64,000 nucleotides of DNA from Plotosus lineatus (GCA_024760905.1 CM045731.1:22547001-22611000); one strand, 5' to 3'. Shown: positions 10,540 through 21,180, numbered from the stretch's first letter. The notes: generated by a model from the sequence alone, not told the origin. Numbers and translations are program-made.

Positions 10540-11040
10540 CCACCAAGCTCTTCGCTCCATCCTCAGAATCAGCTGGCAGGACCACGTTACCAACTTGGAG
10601 GTCCTAGTGCATGCCAACTCCACCAGCATTGAGTCTATAATCATCAAGGCTCAACTTCGATGGGTGGGGCATGTAATTCGAATGGAGGAGTTCAGGATGC
10701 CAAGACGCCTGATGTATGGTGAACTCCAGCTCGGCAAAAGAAACCAAGCTGCCCAAAGCTGCGATACAAAGACACTGTGAAAGCAAACATCCAGTGGTGT
10801 CACTTCAAGCCGAAGGAACTTGAGCAGCATGCTATGGACAGACCAAAATGGGTGGCCTCAATCCACAAAGCAGCTGCCAACTTTGAAAAAGTGCAGTGCC
10901 AGAAGCTCACTGCTGCCAGAGACAAGTGGCACAGAACAGCTTCAGCAGTAATCACTAGAACGGACTTCCAATGCCCCCACTGTTCAAGACTTTGCACCTC
11001 CAGGCTAGGACTGCAGAGTCACCTTCGCATTCATGGATGA
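10540..11040 (+). pseudogene. LINE type 2, C-terminal fragment with C2H2 zinc finger
   Basis: The frame from 10555 reads LRSILRISWQDHVTNLEVL, then IIIKAQLRWVGHVIRM and MYGELQLGKRNQAAQS. It shifts frame near 10770 and continues with PKELEQHAMDRPKWVA to a terminal CPHCSRLCTSRLGLQSHLRIH, a C2H2 finger, stopping at 11040. The first part matches the end of the minus-strand LINE at 29585 (AFLIKSQLRWAGH). It is the 5'-truncated 3' end of an APE-type non-LTR retrotransposon. The clade is not certain (jockey/CR1-like group). Confidence 0.75.
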
Positions 11041-11134
11041 GTCACAAAATGCAAACGTCATCACCGGATCCAATGGACAAAAACCAAGCAGACAGTTGAG
11101 ATTAATCGGTGAGACAAGGGTAAGTCTTGGAGAA

Positions 11135-11284
11135 GTTTTTGGATCCTTGAAAATCCTAAGTCGAGCATTGAGATGAATAAAACGGGTGATTTTGACCTCT
11201 GCAAAGAGCAACTTCTCCTGTGATGATCATTTCAAAATGGACCACACTGACTCTCACACCCCCAAATACAACCACATGTGTACA

Positions 11285-11315
<31 letters not shown>

Positions 11316-12490
11316 ACCCGCACACGTGCACACATGCACGCACATCTAAGAACTTTGCTTCTAAACTCTTCCCAGGTATTTTGTTCAAATAGCCGCCAAT
11401 CATTTCCCATGCTTTGTGGTTAAAACGAAGTTGCTACGTCCAATTAGCACCGTAATCAGCCTGTGGTAATCATCACAGCAATTTCAGCTGCTACTACAAA
11501 AGCTCATCCACCACAACATCCTGATTGCCTTCATGCTGCTTGGACTTTGAACCTTTATCTCAGTGAAAGATGGTTCTCCTTCACGCACAAATGTACACAA
11601 TGCCAATTCTCTGGTTTAAGGAATACGTTACACAATCATTTAAAGAAATCCCAGCATTCCCGCTGCACATCATACATTCATATCAGTCCCAGACACATTA
11701 CCATGACTGCTTCACTGTGAAAAATATAATCAAATAAAACCCAAGAGTCAAATAATATCAGCACAGCGGTGGTCGTTTTCCATAAACGGACAAAGAAGAA
11801 AGGAGAGAGTATTGATAAATTAAGCGGAACAACAGATGGTCTACATTTTCGAAATACAAACACCTACAAAGCTACAAGTATGAACATTGTAGGTTTTCCT
11901 GCTAGCGGTTGTCAGTGCAGAACTATCGGCCAAAATCTGACTGACACACTGTATACATGCTGGATCATTCAAGTCAAATATTTATGGCTGCATATAGCTC
12001 AGGAATAATCCTGATTAAATCTGTACCATGTTGTCAGAATACAGAGTTTGGTGAATAAATGAACAGACAAAAGTTAAAAAAAAATAAATAAATAAAATAA
12101 AATAATAATAATAATAATAAAAAAATAAAAACAGCTAGGAAAGCAGGGTTTTAATGGACAAAACTTACCGATAGCAGTTGAATACAATCACGTAACCCAC
12201 CAGTGTTGGGACAGTGACGTCAACAGGAGTAGAAGTGCGATAGCCAAGCCCAAACTAATACCCATGATAACAGCTCACATAAATCAACATATATATTATA
12301 GAATTTTTAAAATAAATTCTAATGATGAACAGCTTTAATAAATTCGAATGTCCACCTGACAGCAAAAGGTCCTGCTCTGGTTTCCCTCAACAGTCCCAAG
12401 ATAATTGTTTATTATCTGAAGTGGATAATGCCTAAATCAACATAGAAGACCAAACTCACAGTTTATTATAGTCACTGACTCCCTTACTCA
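11135..12490. other. Unassigned DNA with C-run and CA tract
   Basis: Holds a C run plus (CA)n at 11285-11320 and A/T-rich short repeats near 12078-12125. I see no exon-like or TE-like protein. Confidence 0.5.
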
Positions 12491-12585
12491 CTCATACTTG
12501 GGTCATGGGGAGTCTGGAGCCCATCTCAGCCAACTTTGAAAAGGCAGGGTACATCTTGGACAGCTCAACAGAGCATTGCAGGTTC

Positions 12586-12638
<53 letters not shown>

Positions 12639-12845
12639 AACCATTCACACTCACAGCCACTGCTGGGGTAATTTGGAACAGCCAGTTAGTCTGATGTCTG
12701 TGCCGTTGGCTTGTCGGAGAAAACTGGAGTGCCTGGAGGAAACCCACACAATCACAGGGAAAGCATGCCAACTCCATCCAGTAATGCCTGAGCCCACGCC
12801 TCAAACCCAGAACTTGTTTGTTGTGAAGCAGAAGTGCCAAAGTCT
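12490..12845 (-). mobile_element. SINE-C copy with (CA)n expansion
   Basis: Minus-strand tRNA-like head (right end 'cctcaaacccagaacttg' and 'ttgtgaagcagaagtgcc'). The middle has 'aaactggagtgcctggagga', and the L2-like tail is at the left ('gggtacatcttggacagctc'). A CA array at 12597-12639 lies at the 'cacacaaccattcacactca' position typical of this repeat. Confidence 0.75.
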
Positions 12846-13295
12846 GAAGAAGCGGTTTTCAGAGTCAGCAGTAAGTCGTTATCTATTTCTAAGCCATTTC
12901 ACCAAACGCATTGTTTTTTCAATGACTTTTAAATCTCAAATAGATTTGTTTTTTATTGTATTGTAGTCCTTACTTGGAGGAAAAACACACCAATGGGTCA
13001 AATATTTCAACTTTAGATGCAGACAACTAACTTTATATCAGCTTGTGGTCGGTAAATAAAACCTACAAGGAGTTGTGTGCTTGTTTTTATTATTTTTTCT
13101 GCTTTTAAACCCCTGCTTTAATGGAGCCCTCCTGTGACTGGGCTACTGCTGAATAGCATGTGGTAGCTCACAGACGGTGCAAGAGAGGAGACATCAAACC
13201 GTTAGACAGCTGCCTCCCCCACCATCACTCTGTCTCTGAGGAAGAAGAACCTCCGCTGGGTGCTGGGCATGGTCTGTGAGTTTGCATGGGTGTAT

Positions 13296-13298
<3 letters not shown>

Positions 13299-13340
<42 letters not shown>
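13299..13340. repeat. (TG)n microsatellite
   Basis: Simple dinucleotide run. Confidence 0.95.
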
Positions 13341-13344
<4 letters not shown>

Positions 13345-13869
13345 AGTGTGTCTGACACCATGACGCCCAAAGCACTGGCAGTATTTCCTCAACAGGCAGG
13401 CTTAGGGAGAATATGGCAGCACATCCGTTCTCAGTAGGCCTGCGTGTAAAAATGACTCTGTAATGGTTGTGCGGTGCCTTCGAACGAAACCGGAGAGGAA
13501 AAAGACGCAATCCAAGAAGCTGATCCAGACTTCCACCAAGTCCAGGCCAGCTCAGAAACTGATTTGGCTCAGGAGGAAACTTTTCCTGAAATAATGAGAC
13601 TGCTTTCAGGACAACCACTGAATCACAAATAACTGTCTCCTTACACAAAGTGATGTGATATAAGATAAAATGATAGCAATTTTATACTAAAATATTTGCT
13701 GGCTGTAACCCTGGGAGGGCCAATAGCTCAGCTCGTGGGTCCATCACTCAGAGTTATTATATTATTCATACAGTAAAATACCTCAAGAGCGGAGGACCAT
13801 GCTTAAAAAATAATCACTATGCATGGTTTGTACATCTGTCCAGATATCCATCCATTGTCCAAACACAGA
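13345..13869. other. Unassigned, moderately GC-rich DNA
   Basis: An open minus-strand frame across 13202-13648 runs through the TG array and shows no domain. It is not called as a gene. No repeat family recognised. Confidence 0.4.
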
Positions 13870-14012
13870 ATTGATTGGCTGAGATGAGTCACAACGCTGA
13901 TCGGCTATGATGGACCATTTTGCTGATTGGCTGTTGTGCATAGCACTGCTGATTGGCTGTTTCTCGTTGTAGTGCTGATTGGCTGTGATGCACCATGATG
14001 CTGATTGGCTGT
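13870..14012. repeat. 26-bp minisatellite with ATTGGCT core, six units
   Basis: The core GCTGATTGGCTGT or a close variant starts at 13870, 13896, 13922, 13948, 13974 and 14000. Every step is exactly 26 bp. The four later cores are identical; the first two carry substitutions (one has GATCGG). Spacer sequence between cores is more variable than the cores. ATTGG is an inverted CCAAT. Confidence 0.9.
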
Positions 14013-14711
14013 TTGCTTTTTGCCAAAAACATAATACTTGTTGGAATACAGAAATATATAAATCGTTTTATGGAGCATTTTTTTGCTAATGCTGCAACTG
14101 ATTTTTCTGTCTAGTGCTTTTCAAACAATTGATAAATTGATTGTATAGAATATTTACGTATCACCAGTCAGACGTAAGGGAAAAAGAGAGGTTTTCATCC
14201 ATATTTCCCCGAGGACCCACACCTGCAGGTTTTCATCCCAACCAAATAGTAGCAGTTCAAAGACCAAGATGAATTGAGTAAACAAGCAGAATCAGGTGTG
14301 GCTCTAGTTTAACAGCGGAGGGAGAGAAAAAAAAAAAAAAAAACTATTTCTTTGTGTGGAAGATGGAAGACCTGCTCTAATCTATTAACTCCTGAGATGA
14401 AATAATCCGGCTGCTCAAGCTTTGACTCCGTGTTTGTATGAACAGTGCTCCTTTACGGTGAAACACTGAGCGTAACATACCATTTGCTGTCTCTGAGCAC
14501 TGTTAACTGATACGCTTAATATATACACCGATGATTACAACTTAAAGCATTACTAATTGAACTCTTTCCTGCTTAAATAAATATTCTAATTCTATTATAT
14601 GACCGACCCAAGAATGCTGAACCCCTAACAGCAGTTTATCCTAAAATCCGATTGGCTATCAAGGATTGACACGCCTCCATATTCTATACACCGGATTCGG
14701 ATAGTAATAAA
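14013..14711. other. Unassigned DNA with one fish-type repeat phrase
   Basis: 14215-14310 ('cacctgcaggttttcatccc' to 'atcaggtgtggctc') resembles a common dispersed teleost sequence but cannot be bounded. An A run lies at 14327-14343. The rest shows nothing. Confidence 0.35.
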
Positions 14712-14968
14712 ACCTGCTCACTCATTTGCAGAACCGCTTACTCCTATTAGAGTCCCAAGGAGACAGGAACCTATCTCATCCAACACTGGGTGAAGGCAGT
14801 GTACATCCTGAACAGCTTGTAGCCCACCACAGGGCCAAAACACACAGAACCATTCACCTTCCATTCCACACCAAGGGTTAAACTGGAAAAGATAATTAGC
14901 ATAATGTGTATGTTTTTGAACTGTGGGAGGAACCTGGAGTACCTGAAGGAATCCCATGCAAGCACATT
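14712..14968 (-). mobile_element. SINE-C copy, partial
   Basis: L2-like tail at the left ('gcagaaccgcttactcctat', 'gtacatcctgaacagcttg') and 'ttgaactgtgggaggaacc' at the right. The tRNA head is missing. Confidence 0.65.
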
Positions 14969-14972
14969 AAAG

Positions 14973-15060
14973 CAGGGGTCTCCAACCTTTTTATCACCGT
15001 GGACAGGTCAATGCTTGACAATTTTACCACTGACTGGGGGGGGGGGGTCATAGATTGTTT
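14973..15060 (+). mobile_element. hAT-like left terminus fragment
   Basis: Starts CAGGGGTCTCCAACCTTTTT and continues with 'caccgtggacaggtcaatg'. This matches the known terminus style of some hAT/Charlie elements (CAGGGGT, then 'ccaaccttttt', then 'ggaccggt'). No matching right end or transposase is visible. Confidence 0.5.
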
Positions 15061-15109
15061 ATGTTGTAAATATTATCATTAAAATACTAATAATAAACAA
15101 TAATTTTGT

Positions 15110-15370
15110 ATTTTAGTAGATTTATATAGCACTTTGTCCATACTGAATATTATGCTCAAAGTGCTCTTTGGTGTTTTTTTGTGCTCCAGGCACTTGTCAC
15201 CACTGTGCGGCACCAGTTATTGTGGTGTTCTATCCTTTGATGCTGAGCGCCAAGCAGGAAGCAACAACTACCATGTTTTCACGTCTTACGGTATGCCACG
15301 GCCAGATTCGAATTCTGACCTTCCGGAGGATAAAGCGGACGCTCTACCAACTGAGCTAAATCCATGATAT
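15110..15370 (-). mobile_element. tRNA-derived SINE-like repeat
   Basis: The minus strand near 15362 reads GGATTTAGCTCAGTTGGTAG (box A), then AGAATTCGAATCTGG (box B-like). This is followed by a body that ends in 'aaagtgctatataaatctac' at 15110-15140, a style common in fish repeats. The clover-leaf is imperfect and no mature tRNA 3' part follows, so this is a SINE head and not a tRNA gene. Confidence 0.55.
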
Positions 15371-15799
15371 AATAATAATAACTCCATGAATGTTATTTTT
15401 CAACAGCTGAAATAAAGTTGGTTGGGAAGCAGACCTTGAACTTTTCTAAAAAATAAATAAATAAATAAATAAACAAAAACACAGGTGATGGGGCACCACC
15501 TGGGAGAATGAAGGCTCATGCTCAGTCTCACCCAAAATCCACCCTAATGTTTGATACCTGTCCGACACGCCTCTATTCATGTGCCGTCCCCTTGTGGGTT
15601 ACATTTTAGCTCTCAAATGACCAACATGTAACCGAGAGAACCCGGTCATTTTTCAAAATAAAAGATGTTTCAAAAATAAAGATTGTTCAGACTCAGATAT
15701 TAAATAAAACGGAAATAATGAATTATTTCTTCTGTGAACCGGTACCAATTGAGTGGTGGTTATGGACCCTTGACATAAAGACCATGCATTCTCCACATA

Positions 15800-15875
15800 C
15801 AAAAACCTGATCCCAGGACTGGAACTTAGGACTGTCTTGCAGTTGATGAGACAGCTGTGCTAACCACTTAACTCA
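15800..15875 (-). repeat. SINE-C head fragment
   Basis: 'ggaacttaggactgtcttgc' then 'gctaaccacttaactca' is the tRNA-like head of SINE-C on the minus strand, next to a SINE-A copy. Confidence 0.5.
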
Positions 15876-16185
15876 CTTGATCACTGATCCCAAGGTTGGG
15901 GGTTCAAGACCCACTCTTCACGGGTTGTCAGTATCTCCCCAGTGCAGCTAACTGTTATCAACGTCCGGCCATGTCTCTCACTGTCGATGGTGAGAGGTTC
16001 ATGTAAAAGAACCATTGCTGACTTTCGACAGGAGTTGCTGCAAAGCCGTCAGCATGTTTCTGTCCTGTGATGGCCTAGTGAGCCATCCACGGTGTACTCT
16101 GCCCTCACCCGTAGTCAGCCGGGATGGGCACCAGCCTCCCCGCGACCCTAATTAGGATTAAGTGGTTACAGAAAATGAACAATGA
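15876..16185 (+). mobile_element. SINE-A copy
   Basis: Head from 'gatcactgatcccaaggttg' with box B-like GGTTCAAGACC, full body, and tail ending in 'aattaggattaagtggtt' and ACAGAAAATGAACAATGAAC. Confidence 0.85.
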
Positions 16186-16815
16186 ACTTAAATCACTTAC
16201 GGTTTGTGGTTACTGTATGTGGCTGTAATTACTTGCAATGTATTATACATGCACACCTTTCTTAAAATTAAAAATGAATACAAGAGCTGTTTATATTATT
16301 GAAATTCCTACTTGTAAAAAAACAGAGGTGAGACAAAAAGAGAAAGTAAGAGGGAATGAGACAAAATATGGAGGCATGATCATTAGCGAGACCTGAGCAG
16401 CAAGGATCATCTCTTCTGCAAAAGAAAATAGGAGATAGGAAGCAAAGAAATGCAAACGCATCAGCAGAATCACGTTGTTATTTTTTTTGTAATGCAGTGA
16501 GGGTGTAAACAAAGTAAATCTCCAGAGAGATCAAAGACAAAGCTGCACAACGATAAACACTGGAGAGTATAAAAGCTCGGGACAAGTTATTGTAATGTCA
16601 TGCAGAAATCCACATGGAATAAGTTGCAAAAGACAAAAGAGAATCCAAAAGGGTTTAAATAGAGTGAATGGACAGGAGTAACGCAGCATCAGGTTAGTCC
16701 AATTAGCTACCATGGCAACCAACTATCCAGAACAGGAAATGACGCGTTTATGTAAGAAAACTAGCGCAAGGTATGAAGGACAAACTGCGACATTGTCAGG
16801 GTTGAAGAACAACTG

Positions 16816-16816
<1 letters not shown>
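16186..16816. other. Unassigned DNA
   Basis: No ORF with recognisable domain and no repeat family seen. Confidence 0.5.

Positions 16817-16906
<90 letters not shown>
16817..16906. repeat. (ATT)n microsatellite
   Basis: About 90 bp uninterrupted, lying just upstream of a SINE-A insertion. Poly-Tyr/Ile/Asn frames through it are artefacts. Confidence 0.97.
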
Positions 16907-16920
16907 CAACACCAGCCAAG

Positions 16921-17266
16921 CAAGGGGACAGTGGTGGTCCAGTGGTATAGGGTGCTGGATCGCTGATCCAAAGGTTGGGGGTTCGAGTCCCACTCTGCAC
17001 AAGGTTGTCACCCTTTCCCCCCAGTGGAGCTAACTGGGTTATCAAAGGCCGGCCATGTCTCTCACTGTCTGTAGTGTGAGGCATGTAAAAGAACCATTGC
17101 TGACTTTCAACAAGAGTAGGCTGCAAAGCCATCAGCGTGTTTCCGCCCTGCAATGGCCTGGCGAGCTGTCCAGGGTGTAGTCTGCCCTTGCCTGAAGTTG
17201 GCTGGGATGGGCACCAGCCTCCCCGCGATCCAAATCAGGATTAAGCGGGTACAGAAAATGAACTGA
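16921..17266 (+). mobile_element. SINE-A, full length with target-site duplication
   Basis: A well-preserved copy. The head GTGGTCCAGTGGTATAGGG (box A) and GGGTTCGAGTCCC (box B) is followed by the body with 'ggccggccatgtctctcac', then the L2-like tail ending in ACAGAAAATGAACTGA. It is flanked by a perfect 10-bp duplication ACCAGCCAAG (16911-16920 and 17267-17276), which fixes both ends. It is the best reference copy in the window. Confidence 0.93.
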
Positions 17267-17512
17267 ACCAGCCAAGTGGCCAACCACCATTTCATGAAAG
17301 AAGAAAGAAACCTTTTTGCTCTGCCTGATCTCTGATAAGATTGCATCCCCTATGATAAACATTAATAAAAGTATTTTTTATTAGTTTGTACATCATTTGT
17401 GCAAATTTGGGTGTGAAAAAGTAAACAATTAATGCTCACAGAGTTTTAGAGCAAATAGCTAAATACTTAAGGGGACAGCTGTGGCCTAAGGCCGAGGCTA
17501 CCTGTACAACAT

Positions 17513-17860
17513 CATTCAGTTCAGTTCATTTTCTGTAACCGCTTAATCCTAATTAGGGTCGCGGGGAGGCTGGCGCCCATCCCAGCCAACTTCGGGCGAG
17601 GGCAGAGTACACCCTGGACAGCTCGCCAGGCCATCGCAGGGCGGAAACACACCGACGGATTTGCAGCCGACTCTTGTCGAAAGTCAGCAATGGTTCTTTT
17701 ACATGCCTCACACCATAGACAACAAGAGACATGGTCAGCCTTTGATAACCCAGTTAGTTACACTGGGGAGGACAGTGACAACCCTGTGGAGAGTGGGAAT
17801 CGAACCCCCAACCTTTGGATCAGCGATCCAGCACCCTATACCACGAGACCACCACTGCCC
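17513..17860 (-). mobile_element. SINE-A, full length with target-site duplication
   Basis: Same family on the minus strand. It is flanked by GTACAACAT at 17504-17512 and 17861-17869. The element carries an intact box B-like sequence read in reverse at 17799-17815. Confidence 0.92.
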
Positions 17861-17987
17861 GTACAACATTGTATGGTATTTATTTTTTGCTATTTGTATG
17901 GTAATCTTTTTGCGCATGTGCATTGACGCGCCACCTACTGGAAATGAGGTTAATCATTCTACCGTATGTTTAGCAGACGATACCCGT

Positions 17988-18040
17988 ATAACCCTAATCT
18001 CTAACCCTGACCCCTAACGCTAGCCCCTAACCCTAATCCT
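17988..18040. repeat. Telomere-like CTAACCC degenerate repeats
   Basis: ACCCTAATC, CTAACCCTGA, CCCCTAACGC, CCCCTAACCC and TAATCC follow one another. This is a degenerate (CCCTAA)-like tract of ~50 bp. It is probably part of a decayed repeat and not a true interstitial telomere. Confidence 0.5.
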
Positions 18041-18182
18041 GATGAAAATTTAACCCCGACATGGAACGCATGTCCTTCCATTGCCATTTTGACCATGTGA
18101 CTGACAGCTCGCGCATATGTGAAATCTCGTTTTCAACATGCTGTACGAAGAGCAAAACCTTGTAGGAATACAGTACCATATG

Positions 18183-18384
18183 AGCAGTGGCCTAATGGCT
18201 AGAGACACGGATTGGGGACTGCAAGGTCACTGGTTCAACTCAAAAATGTGCAGTTAAAGTGTGTGGCATTGGGTGGAGTGAGCTGCACCTCCCCTCCCTC
18301 CACCTTCATGCCTAAAGCTACCTGAGCAAGGCACCTAAGCCTCAACTCTGCTCTCCAGGCATTGAATTGTGTGACAGCCCTCTG
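18183..18384 (+). mobile_element. tRNA-derived SINE (family E), ending in (CT)n
   Basis: Head GCAGTGGCCTAATGGCTAGA (box A) and GGTCACTGGTTCAACTC (box B), followed by 'ctgagcaaggcacctaagcc', 'aactctgctctccaggc' and a (CT)n tract at 18385-18410. This is the common teleost 'gagcaaggcacc' SINE style. Diverged copy. Confidence 0.7.
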
Positions 18385-18523
18385 CTCTCTCTCTCTCTCT
18401 CTCTCTCTCTAGTTTTCAGTAGGTTTTTTTCCCATCTTTAATTCCTCGAGAAGGTGTGAAAAGGAATTTGTTTACAGAAAAAGTAACAAAAAAAAAAATG
18501 CTAGCTATTGCAATACATTCGGA

Positions 18524-18536
18524 AATAATAATAATG

Positions 18537-18589
<53 letters not shown>
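18524..18589. repeat. (AAT)n microsatellite
   Basis: Uninterrupted ~66 bp. Confidence 0.96.
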
Positions 18590-18590
<1 letters not shown>

Positions 18591-18639
18591 CATGTATGTA
18601 TACTTTTCTGCTTGGTTGATGGAAACTATGCAGAATTTA

Positions 18640-19720
18640 ATAATTTTATCTAATCATAGGCAGTTTTATCAGAAGATCTTTGAGGTCGTCATACATGTGC
18701 GTAATCTCACATTATCACGTGTTATAGTATTAAGTGAAGATCTTAGCATTCAGTGAGGTTTAAAACTCTTTTTAGCACTATAATATAGACATATATGCTG
18801 TATGTTATCTGATTTTAGTTATGTGATAACAAATCCAATAATGGCCCACACACAATAACACATGAGTGCACCCACGAGTTCCGCACTCTCTCCAGAATAT
18901 TCTGTCACCTATTCACTAACTTGTGGAGCGAAACCCATACTGATGCAGCAGTATGTAAAAGTTTCACTTTTTTATTCCCAGTTCTTTAAGGACTTTTTCT
19001 CCTCTCCTTATCCATTCTCTTCCTTCGCCGGGGAGTCATGCAGGGGCCACAGAGTTAAAGAGATGAGAGCTGTTGTCTGAAGTAATGCTCGAGAGACGGC
19101 GGCGTAAATTCCTCCCGCTAGACGGATGGTAGTTTTCCACCGCTTTGAAGCGTGCCAGCTCCATAAGCGAACTCTTTAAAAAGAGAAAAAGAAAACAGAC
19201 GCGGAGTGCAAACGTATGTTTCAGAGGAAGAAACAAACTAAGTGTGTGGGAGGGGGGGGGTGGGGTGGAAAAAAAAAAAACCCAGACGCTTGAGTTTTAC
19301 ATCAGAAACAGCTAATAAGAACTAACATTTGAGCACAAACACAAACGGTAAATAAACAGCCAAACTGGGTACAGTGAAATAAAGTGATGTGTTCCCGTTG
19401 TTCTGTCACAGCTATATATGTGTGCGCTAATTAGCATTCGTAGACACTCATATTTGTCATGTTTACCAGCATGCGTGAGTATTAGCTACAAGTGAGGTAA
19501 ATATTAGCTTGTTAGGATTTGCGGCACTCAAACAACTTCCTGTTGATTGTTCATGTCTTAACTGTTATTTTAAAATATTTAACTAGCGGCTAAACAGAAG
19601 TACTTATTTACCTTTTTTGTGATATTTCTTTCCTAACCTTTATTTTGTTGTTGCTAGCAACAAGCTAGCCAGCTGACTGTACAAGATATGATGTCTTGTT
19701 TTACTCACTAGTGTCAGTCT
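18640..19720. other. Unassigned DNA
   Basis: A G run and A run lie near 19250-19280. No domain is visible in any frame. The slightly GC-richer part at 19020-19200 shows no splice-framed ORF that I can support. Confidence 0.45.
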
Positions 19721-19791
19721 ATCTCAGTGGACATCCACACACAATTGTTTACACTCACCCTTAGGGGTAATTTGGAATAGCTAATTAGCTG

Positions 19792-20560
19792 AAAGGGTAC
19801 CTGTACCCAAATTTTACAGCATTCAAAAAATGCACTATACTTTATTATTAACTTTTAAACATCGCGTGGTGTCGGTAGTTTATTTATAAGTCCACATTTC
19901 CTTTTCTTCGATATGACATTCCTTGCTCACAAAGGTTGAGTGCGCAGACATGTTGGCTTCTTTTCACCGGGGTTAAAGGTCATTGTGACGTAACATCGTT
20001 GTCAGTCGTATACAACAATAGCACTCCTGATCGTTTTTTTTGGCACACACATTTTCCACAAGAGCACCAAATATTTGCTGGTTGTTTGTTACAATTTTCC
20101 CGTGTAAGAGCTTCTGCCGATTCTCCAATATCGTCTTCCGAGTCGTCACTTTCCTGGTCCAATTTCAATAATTGTTGATAGTCTTCAGTGGTTCATATAA
20201 ATAACCTTCTAATCCTTCTATGAAATTGTCTTCGTCCATGGTTTAAAAAAAAAAAAAAAATACTATAATGTCTGTTTTTTCCAAGTTTCCGTGAGCTTGT
20301 GTTGTATATATCAGGTATATAGCCTTATGTTTACATTGCAGTCTCGCAGTTTCGGTTGAGGCTTTGACAACGAAATGATGTCATGGCAAATGCGCCATTT
20401 TAAAACTCCTGTGCTCTGAAGCCTGACGTTAGTGAAGCCCTTCAATCTCTTCAAGCTGGTTTGTGAGAGAATATAATAAACACCTTATAGGTGTATTGTC
20501 ACTAGCTATACACAATACATCAAATTAGGTATATGAGCGCTTTCACTACAGGTACCCTTT
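19792..20560 (-). mobile_element. TIR DNA element carrying a P2X7-like domain relic
   Basis: The ends are perfect 14-bp inverted repeats AAAGGGTACCTGTA (19792-19805 and, inverted, 20547-20560). The 769-bp element sits inside an older SINE-C copy. It holds the decayed gene at 19974-20239. A minus-strand AATAAA lies at 19841-19846, downstream of the gene, in the place expected for a poly(A) signal. No transposase is seen. The superfamily is not determined, because no clear target-site duplication is visible. Confidence 0.75.
19974..20239 (-). pseudogene. P2X7 cysteine-rich (ballast-type) domain protein relic
   Basis: From an ATG at 20239 the minus strand reads MDEDNFIEGLEGYLYEPLKT. After a frameshift comes an acidic stretch (QESDDSEDDIGES), then NIWCSCGKCV, and after a second frameshift at an A run, NDQECYCCIRL. 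The pattern WCxCGxC, spacer, ECxCC matches the zinc-binding cysteine block of the P2X7 receptor C-terminal domain. The 'GYLYEP' start is typical of stand-alone P2X7-like proteins annotated in fish. There are no P2X transmembrane or ATP-binding parts. A stop follows ~20 residues after the CC pair, so only the first part of the domain remains. The match is by motif recognition. Confidence 0.65.
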
Positions 20561-20887
20561 AATTTGTATGTCTTTGGACAGTGTGACCCACTCAAGCACA
20601 TGGGGAACAATGAAAGTACTGTACAGAAACAACCTCGTCGAGTCTAGAACTCGAACCCAGGATCTTCTTGCTGTGAAGTGGACTTTCTAAGCACTCCACT
20701 AATGTGTCACCCTATGTGGTTCTGAATTGATCTCATGCTACTCTAATCTCATTCAAATCAGTAACCAGTCTTGTTGAGTGTCTACGTTGGAATAACATCA
20801 TACTCTTTCCAGATCATTTTAAGTAGGAATTCAAAGCGACTTTCTTTATTGGTGTCCTGTGTCTTGTTATCGGTGTTCTTTGTACAT

Positions 20888-21180
20888 CATCATCATCATT
20901 TTCTGTAACCGATTCATGCTAATTAGGGTCACGGGGAGGCTGGTGCCCATCCCAGCCAACTCAGGGCGAGGGCAGAGTACACCTTGGACAGCTCGCCAGG
21001 CCATCGCAGGGCGAAAACACACTGACGGCATTGCAGCCTACTCTTGTCGAAAGTCAGCAATGGTTCTTTTACATGCCTCGCACCATAGACAGTGTGAGAC
21101 ATGGCCGGCCTTTGATAACCCAGTTAGCTGCACTGGGGGCAGTGACAACCTTGTGGAGAGTGGGACTCGAACCCCCAACC
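20888..21180 (-). mobile_element. SINE-A, 5'-truncated, with 13-bp target-site duplication
   Basis: Tail at the left (CATCATCATC, 'attttctgtaaccgattc'). The element breaks off within the tRNA head at 'cgaacccccaacc'. It is flanked by GTTCTTTGTACAT at 20875-20887 and 21181-21193. Truncation at the SINE 5' end fits target-primed reverse transcription. Confidence 0.92.

Larger units (their letters stand above)
19721..20718 (-). mobile_element. SINE-C copy split by a TIR element
   Basis: The left part 19721-19791 ('taggggtaatttggaatagc') and the right part 20561-20718 ('gtatgtctttggacagtgtg', then 'aactcgaacccaggatcttc') are the two halves of one SINE-C copy. They rejoin when 19792-20560 is removed. 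This shows the TIR element is younger than the SINE. Confidence 0.7.

Noticed and set aside
13202..13648. 148-codon minus-strand frame as a host gene
   Set aside because: It crosses a TG array and shows no domain.
13870..14012. CRISPR-like spaced repeats
   Set aside because: Spacing is 26 bp with partly similar spacers and a eukaryotic context; it is a minisatellite.
16925..16995. Possible tRNA genes at SINE heads (boxes A and B visible)
   Set aside because: No full clover-leaf with acceptor pairing; each is followed by a SINE body and repeated many times.
20000..20240. A functional P2X7 receptor gene
   Set aside because: No channel or ATP-binding region, two frameshifts, and enclosed by transposon-type inverted repeats.
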